Origin: Lachnospiraceae bacterium | GTDB lineage: Bacteria > Bacillota > Clostridia > Lachnospirales > Lachnospiraceae | Length of the DNA stretch: 64,000 bases | Reading direction: 5' to 3' | NCBI GenBank assembly: GCA_017468395.1 | Contig: JAFUIR010000011.1 | Coordinates: 310,001 to 374,000 of the forward strand | Part shown: positions 8,933-16,794 of the stretch, in pieces | How the letters are laid out: each line of letters starts with the position of its first letter | How positions within the stretch are numbered: position 1 is the first letter of the stretch | Program-made: the position numbers and the translations under genes | Notes under the pieces: generated by a model | What the model was told of the DNA's origin: nothing | Seen by the model: only the letters and a program-made list of their open reading frames with translations | The model's database searches: none

Positions 8933-10495
8933 ATGGATAAAAAGAAGGTTTTGGAGTGGTGCGGGAAACACGAAAACCTGCTCAAGGCTTTTGTGATGAT
9001 GTGGCTGCCCCTTCTTTGCTGTATGGTAACATGCGCTTTGGAAGGAAAAACTATTAGTCAGGTTTCCCTTGCTGCTTCGGAATGGAACGATGAACTTTTT
9101 TATTATAAACAGGTGGAAGGTATCTTAAGTTATGGGTTTCCCCGGGGATATTTTGGCTTTAATGAGAGCCATGCGCTAAAATTATCCTTTGCGGCGTGGA
9201 GCCCTGTACTTGTTTTTCCGTGGATTGTGTGGGGAATGATTTTTGGCTGGAATTTAATGGCGCCCATCTATTGCAACATCTTTTTGATGATGCTTGCGGT
9301 ATTTCTTTTTGTGGTACTTGTGAAGCCTAATATCAAACAATTATTAATGCTTGCGGTATTGCTTGCTTCTTTTACACCCATGACCCGTTTTATGTTGTCG
9401 GGGATGCCGGAAGTAACTTGTTTTGCCATGGTAACGGTGTTTCTTTCTCTGGCGGTAAATTACAGCCGGGACAGGAAAGATTGGAAATTGGCAGTGATGT
9501 TTTTGATGATTTTTCTAATGACATTGATGCGGCCTTATCTGCTGATTTTCATTATTTTACCCGCATATTTTTGGTATTGCAGAAAAAAACTTTGGGGACT
9601 GGCGGGAACCGGTGTTGTACTGGGCGTGACAGGTGGTGTTTATGTACTCATTAATCACTATCTGGGGGCTGAGTATTTTACCCCTTTATTTGATGTGACA
9701 TGGATTGAAAAATTCTTTACGGAAGGTATCTTGGCGGGAATTAAGTTTACCCTTTATAAGTTATGGGATGTGGGCAAGGTTTTTGCAGGCATGACCATAC
9801 AAGGTTTCAAAACAGGATATCATGCCGGAACGCAGTTCGCGGGTTTTTTGTTTATGCTGGTGCTTTTGTTGCAGCAGGCGTGGCAGGGATTTCGGAAAAA
9901 GAATAAGCCGCAGTTGGAACTGCATTTGTCCTTGGCGGTTTGTTTTGTGGGGATGTTGGCAGCAGTGCTTCTCATGTATAAGCCCATACAGGGCGGCAGA
10001 CATTTGCTGACCTTTATTGTGGCGGGAATTATCATGCTTTGTATTATGGAGACCCGTTTTTACAGAAAAGGTATTTTCGGGGCGGCGCTGTTTGTGTATT
10101 TATATATGGTAATGGCTACGGACGCCTATGAGCACCAGGTCCCTTATGTGCAGGAGGATATGCAGCAAACACTTGCTTATTGGGAAGATGCGCTGGGGCA
10201 GGAACTTGTTTTGGATATGGCAAACACCCCCTGCTTTGACAATGTGGTTATTTGGACTCTCAGCGATGAGGTAGAGGGCGTCGGTGAAAATATGAAATGG
10301 CAGGAACTGTATGCCGTGCCGGAAGGTTTTGGTATCAGTTGCTGTGAAAAGAATTTTGTGGAAGAGCATTTCAATGAGTTACAGAGTAAGTATTTGGCAG
10401 TGCCTTTCGGGGGCAGTTTGGATGAAAGATGTCAGGCGGAAGGAATGCGGGAAATCGGGCATAGTGAGGATGTGATTATCTATGAACTTCGCTGA
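8933..10495 (+). CDS. Polytopic membrane protein, GT-C-like, function unknown
   Basis: 520 residues with about ten to twelve hydrophobic segments and a soluble C-terminal tail of about 140 residues. The first outer loop has an acidic pair in SEWNDELFYY, the place where GT-C glycosyltransferases keep their catalytic acidic residue. No named family is certain. It starts one base after the stop of the GtrB-like gene (AGGAG at 8921-8925), so the two are very likely co-translated. That supports use of the polyprenyl-linked sugar made by its neighbour. An earlier in-frame start at 8897 would overlap the neighbour and lacks a ribosome site. Confidence 0.7.
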   Translation: MDKKKVLEWCGKHENLLKAFVMMWLPLLCCMVTCALEGKTISQVSLAASEWNDELFYYKQVEGILSYGFPRGYFGFNESHALKLSFAAWSPVLVFPWIVWGMIFGWNLMAPIYCNIFLMMLAVFLFVVLVKPNIKQLLMLAVLLASFTPMTRFMLSGMPEVTCFAMVTVFLSLAVNYSRDRKDWKLAVMFLMIFLMTLMRPYLLIFIILPAYFWYCRKKLWGLAGTGVVLGVTGGVYVLINHYLGAEYFTPLFDVTWIEKFFTEGILAGIKFTLYKLWDVGKVFAGMTIQGFKTGYHAGTQFAGFLFMLVLLLQQAWQGFRKKNKPQLELHLSLAVCFVGMLAAVLLMYKPIQGGRHLLTFIVAGIIMLCIMETRFYRKGIFGAALFVYLYMVMATDAYEHQVPYVQEDMQQTLAYWEDALGQELVLDMANTPCFDNVVIWTLSDEVEGVGENMKWQELYAVPEGFGISCCEKNFVEEHFNELQSKYLAVPFGGSLDERCQAEGMREIGHSEDVIIYELR

Positions 10496-11750
10496 ATGGA
10501 GAAAAGATAAAAACAGAATATATGACGGTATTTTTTTCGGAATGTTGTTTGTGATATACACGGCAGTGACATTTGTTTTGTTTTCCAGACAGTCCTATGG
10601 AACGGAAATGTTGTACCACTCGGATATGAAAGCGTACATTTTGGAGATGCAGGGACTGGATAGCGGCTATCCGTTTCCTTATCCGCTGTTTTTTAAATTT
10701 GCGGCGCTTTTTCATTTGGTAATCGCCACACCGGAAATGTCGGTGGTGGTGGCTCTTACTGTGCTCAACAGTTTGAGCCTGATTGTGACAAAATATTATG
10801 CAGACACAGTTTTGCTGCGTGACATGGAGGTGCAGGGGAGATGGAAAAGCCTTTTGCTGCGTCTGTCTGTGACGGCGCTGGTGTTTGCCTTGTTTTTTGT
10901 GTCTATGATTTATTCCGTTACCGGTGTGCAGTTACCGGGAATTTTCCGCAGATACAGAGGGGTATTTTCACCCAATCCCTTTCATAATGCCACCTATATG
11001 GCTACAAGACCTTTTGCAATCGCTACCTTTTTTGTATTTGTAAGGGTGCTTCGTGAGTATGAACAAAAATGGAAATGGCGGGAGGGGCTTTTGTTTGGAA
11101 CTTTACTTTTTTTGAGTACCATTACAAAGCCCAGTTTTACCTTTATTTTGGTTCCTGCAGCAGGGCTTATTATGCTGCAGCGCCTCTTTAAAGCAAAGTG
11201 GAAAAATTTCCGCCCCACTCTTTACTTGGGACTGTGTTTTCTTCCAACATTCGGGGCGCTTCTCTATCAGTTTTTCGGAGTTTTCGGTCCTGTGGAGGGA
11301 GAGGAGACGGGAATTGGTTTTGCCCTAGGAAAAGCGTGGAGTTACCATTGTACCAATATTCCCCTGGCAGTGGCGCTTGGGCTGGCATTTCCTATAGTGG
11401 TGCTGATTTTGAATATCCGGGATTTGAAAAAAGACGGTGCGTTTAGGTTGGCGTGGCAGATAACGGCCGTGAGTCTTGCTGAAGCATTGTTCTTTTACGA
11501 GAAAGGATATCGCATAGGGGACATGAACTTTTCATGGGGCTATATGCACGGTATGTTTTTTGCTTTTGTGGCATCGGCTTTTTTATTGTTTGGAAAAACT
11601 TGGAACTGTTATAAAAATAAATCTGAAAAAGAAAAAACCACCATCCCCGGCAGACTGATTTTGTGGGGACAGTGGACATTTTTCGTATGGCATCTGCTGT
11701 GCGGATTGTGGTATTTCAGAAGCATATTTATAGGGGAGTTGTATTACTGA
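10482..11750 (+). CDS. Polytopic membrane protein, GT-C-like, function unknown
   Basis: 422 residues, about nine hydrophobic segments. The first outer loop contains MLYHSDMKAYI, an acidic residue beside a histidine in the position usual for GT-C enzymes. It overlaps the end of the previous gene by 14 bases, a sign of coupling. Its last codon lies in the loop of a hairpin that may end the transcript. I cannot assign a family; glycosyl transfer is inferred only from topology and neighbours. Confidence 0.65.
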   Translation: MNFAEWRKDKNRIYDGIFFGMLFVIYTAVTFVLFSRQSYGTEMLYHSDMKAYILEMQGLDSGYPFPYPLFFKFAALFHLVIATPEMSVVVALTVLNSLSLIVTKYYADTVLLRDMEVQGRWKSLLLRLSVTALVFALFFVSMIYSVTGVQLPGIFRRYRGVFSPNPFHNATYMATRPFAIATFFVFVRVLREYEQKWKWREGLLFGTLLFLSTITKPSFTFILVPAAGLIMLQRLFKAKWKNFRPTLYLGLCFLPTFGALLYQFFGVFGPVEGEETGIGFALGKAWSYHCTNIPLAVALGLAFPIVVLILNIRDLKKDGAFRLAWQITAVSLAEALFFYEKGYRIGDMNFSWGYMHGMFFAFVASAFLLFGKTWNCYKNKSEKEKTTIPGRLILWGQWTFFVWHLLCGLWYFRSIFIGELYY

Positions 11751-11770
11751 TTCCCCTTTTTATTCTTTAT
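11732..11770 (+). terminator. Possible rho-independent terminator
   Basis: AGGGGA (11732-11737) pairs with TCCCCT (11752-11757) around a 14-base loop, followed by a T-rich run (TTTTATTCTTTAT). It lies at the junction of two converging genes and includes the stop codon of the plus-strand gene. The stem is short and the loop long, so strength is uncertain. Confidence 0.4.
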
Positions 11771-13295
11771 AGAAGAACGAGTAGTGATTGTACCTGATTT
11801 CTGCAAAGCCCGCATCCCGTAGTTGGTTACAGTACTCTTCAAAACCGTCTCTTACAATATAGTTATAACCATCCTCAATGGCGCCCAATGCACTGAACCA
11901 GTAATTGCGGAAAGTAGCGCCTTCGATTTCGTCAATCATCAGTTCGTAAGGCGAAATGCGTGTGAAAAGAGCATAGTAAATTTTGTCGCCGGTAAAATAC
12001 GTGATGTCGTCTTGGAAATCTTCATTTTCTTCGATGAGTTTAAAGGCTTCTTCCGCGTCTATCTCGAAGTAGGAAAGGGGATAGGTTTCGGCGGTATAGG
12101 AGCCCATAAAATAGTAGCGGGCAAAGAATAGAAAACAAAGGGCATAGATACCGCAAATGCAAGTTATAATAATTTTGGAATATTTTTTGCATAATCCGCA
12201 GATAAAAAGTAAGCCTTCCAGGGCAATAAGTATGGTTACAAAAAAGATGCCGTTTGCCTTATTTACAGAGGTCATGGTAGTGTGACCTGCAAAAAGGAGG
12301 AAACTCACAAACCAAAGAAAAGGAAGGGTATGATTATCAAAGTCACGGTGTTTTACGGAACGGACAGTTTTTATAATCATGCTGATTAATCCGGGAATAA
12401 ACAAAATATTGGATATAACATATAAATTATGGTACTGCGGAACAGAATTGTAGGTCAGTGTATCGCCTGTAAAAATGATATGTAACAGGTCGGTAAAATT
12501 TTGCCATTTAAACATTCCTAATTCGGAAATTCTGTAAGTGCCCAGTTTGGTAAGGGTAAAAAAGCCCAGTTTCATTTCCGGCAAATCAAACATATTGATA
12601 CATTGGATTGCCATAAGGGGAGCTGCCAAAATTCCCATAGGGATAGCCATGGCAAGCCAGCCTTGCCAGGAGAATTTGCGTGTCCATGCCACATAGATGA
12701 GCACGAAGAGCAAAAACAGGGGAAGGACAATATAAGAAAGGGCGTAGGTGTACAGCACAAGGCCGCCAACTATTCCGGCAAGGACATAATACCTTGGACG
12801 ACCCGTTTCGAGGGCATGGGCAAACAGCCAAAGAAAAGCGGTGGATACACCTAACATTAAATTGCAATCAAGGCCGATTCTTGAGGCCATAATAAAGTAA
12901 GGACAGATAGTTATAAGAAGTCCCAAAAACATAGATTTATAAAAGTCCCGGTTTAATTTTAGGGCAAGTTTGGTGCCGAAAATCAAAGTTACCAGTGAAG
13001 AAAGTACACCGGGAATGCGGATAAGAACCGGATGATATCCGAATATTTTAAAAAGACCTGCGCACAGAAAAGCATATAAACTGCTTTGTCCGCTGCCGAA
13101 ATTTTGCAGATACAAAGGCCATGATTTCAGGTGGCGGTCTACACCATATTCGGCAAGACACCAGGCGTCGTATGCCATGCCTGCTTCGTCAATGTGAATG
13201 CCGAAAGGGAGAGACGCCAGTTTCCAAATCCGGGTTAAAAAAAATAAGCCCAGAAGTAATGTTATGGTCAGAGGTTTTGTATATTTAAACTTCAT
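11760..13295 (-). CDS. GT39/ArnT-like membrane glycosyltransferase (GT-C)
   Basis: 511 residues. FGIHIDEAGMAYDAW places the Asp-Glu pair (D36, E37) in the first outer loop, exactly as in GT39/PMT and ArnT enzymes that take sugars from polyprenyl phosphate. About eleven membrane segments and an extracellular C-terminal region of about 90 residues follow. The ATG at 13295 is chosen because AAGGA (13306-13310 on the minus strand) lies nine bases upstream; the longer reading frame adds 26 residues that do not look like protein. It is one of two minus-strand genes in the window and has its own promoter. Confidence 0.78.
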   Translation of the reverse strand: MKFKYTKPLTITLLLGLFFLTRIWKLASLPFGIHIDEAGMAYDAWCLAEYGVDRHLKSWPLYLQNFGSGQSSLYAFLCAGLFKIFGYHPVLIRIPGVLSSLVTLIFGTKLALKLNRDFYKSMFLGLLITICPYFIMASRIGLDCNLMLGVSTAFLWLFAHALETGRPRYYVLAGIVGGLVLYTYALSYIVLPLFLLFVLIYVAWTRKFSWQGWLAMAIPMGILAAPLMAIQCINMFDLPEMKLGFFTLTKLGTYRISELGMFKWQNFTDLLHIIFTGDTLTYNSVPQYHNLYVISNILFIPGLISMIIKTVRSVKHRDFDNHTLPFLWFVSFLLFAGHTTMTSVNKANGIFFVTILIALEGLLFICGLCKKYSKIIITCICGIYALCFLFFARYYFMGSYTAETYPLSYFEIDAEEAFKLIEENEDFQDDITYFTGDKIYYALFTRISPYELMIDEIEGATFRNYWFSALGAIEDGYNYIVRDGFEEYCNQLRDAGFAEIRYNHYSFFYKE

Positions 13296-13317
13296 GTTGA
13301 TACCATCCTTTTTAAGT

Positions 13318-13346
13318 TTGTATTCCCTTTGATACAATGATATTAT
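13318..13346 (+). promoter_or_regulatory. Sigma-A-type promoter for the gene at 13401
   Basis: TTGTAT (13318-13323), a 17-base spacer and TATTAT (13341-13346). It reads right into the long YfhO-like gene. Its -10 element overlaps that of the minus-strand promoter by two bases, so the two probably cannot be occupied at once. Confidence 0.5.
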
Positions 13347-13373
13347 TATACTTGATGAATGAAAAAAGAACAA
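13345..13373 (-). promoter_or_regulatory. Sigma-A-type promoter for the minus-strand GT39-like gene
   Basis: On the minus strand, TTGTTC (13373-13368), a 17-base spacer and a perfect TATAAT (13350-13345). It faces the plus-strand promoter and shares bases 13345-13346 with it. Confidence 0.55.
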
Positions 13374-13400
13374 TAGACGAAAGGAAGGAGGAGAAATACA

Positions 13401-15665
13401 GTGAAAAAGTACAAAATATGGATTGTTTTACAGATTTTGTGTATATTGATACTCCTTCCGGCATGCTTTATGCAGGAAAAATTGGTTTACTTGCAGTTTG
13501 GGGAAGATATGAATTGCGGAGAAACGGGAATTCCTTTTGTGGGTGAAAAAATAGAACTTTCTCCCGGTGTTTATCAGGTCCGGGTAAAGGCTGATATTTC
13601 CCAAGATGCCCTTTTGTATATTGACTTAAATTGTGAACAGGGTTCTTTTCGGACTGTCAGGTGCAACGGAGCAACTATGTTTGCGGGGCAGGAATATCTC
13701 GATTTTGAAGTTTATGTGCTGGAAAAAAATCATACTGCATATGTACAGTGTGATTTTTTCGGGACAAATTATAATGCGGTCCATGAGATAGGAGTGTACT
13801 GTGTAAATTTCGGCTGGAGAATATTATTGTGTACCATCCTGTGTCTTTTTGCTTTGGTGGATTTTCTGGTGATTTTCAGACAACGGATTTTACAGGGAAA
13901 AGTGGGAAAAGACAGACAGATGGCGTTCTGGATATTGGCGGCTTCTGTTATATTAGCATGTCTGCCGTACATGACAGACTATTTTAGTTTGGGCTGGGAC
14001 GGAAGTTTCCATCTGACCAGAATAGAAGGGTTGAAAGAGACTATTTTGCAGGGAGGACAATTCCCGGTAAAAATGCAAAGTTACTGGATTTATGACCACG
14101 GTTACCCGGTATCCACTTTTTATGGGGATCTTTTTATGGCGCTACCTGTGTTTATGCGGTTAATGGGCTTTCCTATTATGACTTGTTATAAAGTGTTTGT
14201 GTTCGTGGTAACGGCGGCAACGGCGTGGATTGCTTATTATTCGTTTGAAAAATGTACCGGAAATGTGAATGCTTCTTTGGTGGGAGCGGTGGCATATGTG
14301 CTGGCACCTTACAGACTTCACAATATTTATTTCAGGGCCGCTGTGGGTGAGTATGTGGCAATGGCGTTCATTCCCCTGATTTTATGGGGAATATACGGAT
14401 TGTATACAAAAGACCCGAAAGAGCCGTCTTATAAAAAGTATAAAATACCGTTAATTATAGGCTTGAGTTGTGTGCTACAGGCTCATTTGTTGTCTTGTGA
14501 AATGGTAATCTTTTTTATAGCGGTTGTCTGTGTGGTTTGTCTTAAAAAAACTTTCCGCAAAGAAACTTTTTCGCAGTTGGTGCAAATGTCGGTTTTGTGT
14601 CTGCTGCTAAATTGTTGGTTCTGGCTCCCCCTTATCTGGATGATGACCAGAGAAACTTATGCCCTGGCGGGGATGCTGGATAACAATGTGCAGGAAAGCG
14701 GTATCCGTTTTGCGGATTTATTTCAGTTGTTTACAGGAGGGGAAGAGGATATCCTTAATGAACCCTTTTATATAGGTGTGGCTGCCACTTTGGGGTTGTT
14801 TTGCGTACTGGCAGGAATTGTGTGCCTCAAAAGGAACAGGGATGATGGAAAGAAAACAAACAACCTTTATTATAAAACAGTGCTGATGTTGACAGGACTG
14901 ATTGTATTGGCACTGGTTATGAGTACCAGATATTTTCCTTGGCTTTTCCTCGGAGATTTGCCGGGAGCAAAAATGATTGTTAATGCATTGCAGCTTCCTT
15001 TCCGTTTATTGTCGGTGGCAAGTGCCTTGGGGGCATTTTTAGTGGTGTTTTTAATAATTTGGTTACGTCAGTGGTTGCAAGAAAGAAAATTATGGGAAGC
15101 GGGAGGCGAGAAAATTCTAACCGCAGTACAGGTTTTCTTGGTAATTTTGACTGTGGGCGCAGCGACCTATCAAACTCATACCCTTACAGATGAGACGGAG
15201 CCGGTATGGCTGTACAATGTGGAAAATATGGGAACCACCGGCGTTGTAAACGGAGAATATTTGCCCTATGGACTTTCAAGGGATGATTATTATTATCACG
15301 GTCCGGTAAGCGGCAAAGGTATCCGGTGGTCAAATTATTTGAAAAACGGAGTCAATATTGATATTGAAGTGGAAAATACGTTGGATAAAGAAAGTTATAT
15401 AGATTTACCTCTTATCGGCTATCAGGGATATGCGGTAAGCAGCCATGAAACTGAGAAAACAAAGCCCTATATTTCTGAGGAAAGGGGAGAACACGGCGAT
15501 TTACGGATAGCCATTCCGGCAGGTTATGAGGGAGAACTTCAGATACGCTATAAAGGTTTTGCCCTTTATCGGATTGCAGAGTGGATATCGGTGATTACAG
15601 GTTTTGGAACTGTGTGCTACGCAGTTCTTCAAAGGAGGAAGTATGCGGATAGATTGCATAAGTAA
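13401..15665 (+). CDS. YfhO/PTPS-related large membrane protein, long paralogue 1
   Basis: 754 residues. N-terminal signal anchor (about 5-23), an extracellular beta-rich domain (25-138), about twelve membrane segments (140-580) and a C-terminal extracellular domain (about 590-735). The loop near 195-243 has D200-x3-H204-x2-R207 and then DHGYPVSTFYGD, the signature of '6-pyruvoyl-tetrahydropterin synthase-related' membrane proteins, which resemble YfhO, the GT-C enzyme of lipoteichoic-acid glycosylation in Bacillus. GTG 13401 follows GGAAGGAGGAG by about eight bases. It is closely related to the gene at 16795 throughout, and to 24022 in the membrane core. Sugar transfer outside the membrane is likely but unproven. 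Confidence 0.75.
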   Translation: MKKYKIWIVLQILCILILLPACFMQEKLVYLQFGEDMNCGETGIPFVGEKIELSPGVYQVRVKADISQDALLYIDLNCEQGSFRTVRCNGATMFAGQEYLDFEVYVLEKNHTAYVQCDFFGTNYNAVHEIGVYCVNFGWRILLCTILCLFALVDFLVIFRQRILQGKVGKDRQMAFWILAASVILACLPYMTDYFSLGWDGSFHLTRIEGLKETILQGGQFPVKMQSYWIYDHGYPVSTFYGDLFMALPVFMRLMGFPIMTCYKVFVFVVTAATAWIAYYSFEKCTGNVNASLVGAVAYVLAPYRLHNIYFRAAVGEYVAMAFIPLILWGIYGLYTKDPKEPSYKKYKIPLIIGLSCVLQAHLLSCEMVIFFIAVVCVVCLKKTFRKETFSQLVQMSVLCLLLNCWFWLPLIWMMTRETYALAGMLDNNVQESGIRFADLFQLFTGGEEDILNEPFYIGVAATLGLFCVLAGIVCLKRNRDDGKKTNNLYYKTVLMLTGLIVLALVMSTRYFPWLFLGDLPGAKMIVNALQLPFRLLSVASALGAFLVVFLIIWLRQWLQERKLWEAGGEKILTAVQVFLVILTVGAATYQTHTLTDETEPVWLYNVENMGTTGVVNGEYLPYGLSRDDYYYHGPVSGKGIRWSNYLKNGVNIDIEVENTLDKESYIDLPLIGYQGYAVSSHETEKTKPYISEERGEHGDLRIAIPAGYEGELQIRYKGFALYRIAEWISVITGFGTVCYAVLQRRKYADRLHK

Positions 15666-16755
15666 AAAAGTAGAAAAAGGAATTCTGTTTTGGCTTGGAG
15701 TACTGGTAGTGATTGCATCACTGCCGGCGCTTCGCGGGATTGGTGCAAGTTTTGGTTACAGAGTTTACAGTATCTTAATAAATCTGGTTACGGTAGCAGT
15801 TTCTTACTATTGTTTTTCGGGGATTTTTGACCGGCCTTACATCGGACTTGCCTGCAGTTGGCTTTATACCTTGTCAATCTATCGCATTTATAAATTGTTT
15901 GTTGTTTTTGCAGCATGGGAAACCTGTGCCATGGTATTTTTCCCAATTATTGCCTATGGACTTTATAAGATGTTTACGGACAATGTAAAGGAGAAGTCTT
16001 ACAAGTTTGTATGGGTTTTCCTGGGGATAGGTTATGCCGGTGTGCTCATAACGGATTTGGTATCCTTTGAAGTAATAGCGGTTTTGACATTGCTTTTGTG
16101 TATTTTCTGTTTTAGGAAAGTTTTTGTGAAAGAAACTTTGTGGGAACTGATAAAAGGCTGTATATCAGCGCTGGTAATGAGTCTGGCTTATATTCTTCCG
16201 TTTTGGGACAATTTTTTTGAAAGAAATTTGCAGGCATACTATTTGCCGGCGGGCACTATTCAGGATAAAGGACTGTACTTTCCCCAATTGGTGTTCCACT
16301 GGTGGAAAAATGGAGACAATGGGCTGTTTGGGGATGCGGGAATGCAAAGTTCCCAGCCTGTGGGCGTAGGTCTTGTGCTTGCTCTTAGTTTTGCGGCTTT
16401 TTGTATTTTATGGTATGCAGGGGAATTGCGGGATAAAGAAAAAAGTGTGTTGTCTTTGGGGAAAACAGCGGCGGTATTTGGGGGACTGCTGATGTTTATG
16501 AGCATGAATATTTTTCCTTGGGACAGTTTACAGCATCTAAGCGGACTGACCACGGTAGTAATAAGTGCGGTGCAGTTTCCCGGCAGATTCTTGGGCTGGG
16601 GAATTCTGTGGCTGGTAATATTGGCAGGCTGCCTATTGTGGTTTTTTAAAGAAAAGGCTGCAAAATGGTACTACTATGTATCGGTGGTTATCGTTATGAT
16701 AAGTATTACCACATCGAGCATGTATTTGTTGGATTTTATCAGTAGCGGACTATAG
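15643..16755 (+). CDS. Short YfhO-like membrane protein, lacks the DxxxH loop (partner of 13401)
   Basis: 370 residues, about nine membrane segments. It aligns only with the middle part of the long paralogues (LYTLSIYRIYKLF here, LYTMSVYRLFKIY in the 24022 protein). It lacks the N-terminal beta domain, the D-x3-H-x2-R loop and the C-terminal extracellular domain. ATG 15643 follows AGGAGG and overlaps the long gene by 23 bases. It may be an inactive partner or regulator of the long protein. The same long+short layout occurs again at 16795-20033. Confidence 0.68.
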   Translation: MRIDCISKKVEKGILFWLGVLVVIASLPALRGIGASFGYRVYSILINLVTVAVSYYCFSGIFDRPYIGLACSWLYTLSIYRIYKLFVVFAAWETCAMVFFPIIAYGLYKMFTDNVKEKSYKFVWVFLGIGYAGVLITDLVSFEVIAVLTLLLCIFCFRKVFVKETLWELIKGCISALVMSLAYILPFWDNFFERNLQAYYLPAGTIQDKGLYFPQLVFHWWKNGDNGLFGDAGMQSSQPVGVGLVLALSFAAFCILWYAGELRDKEKSVLSLGKTAAVFGGLLMFMSMNIFPWDSLQHLSGLTTVVISAVQFPGRFLGWGILWLVILAGCLLWFFKEKAAKWYYYVSVVIVMISITTSSMYLLDFISSGL

Positions 16756-16794
16756 TGTTTCAAAAGAGTGCCTTACAAAAGAGTGGGAAAGAAG

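Noticed and set aside
15643-16755. Short YfhO-like gene as a broken pseudogene
   Set aside because: It has a good ribosome site, an intact frame of 370 codons and a counterpart with the same overlap at 19056, so it looks maintained rather than decaying.
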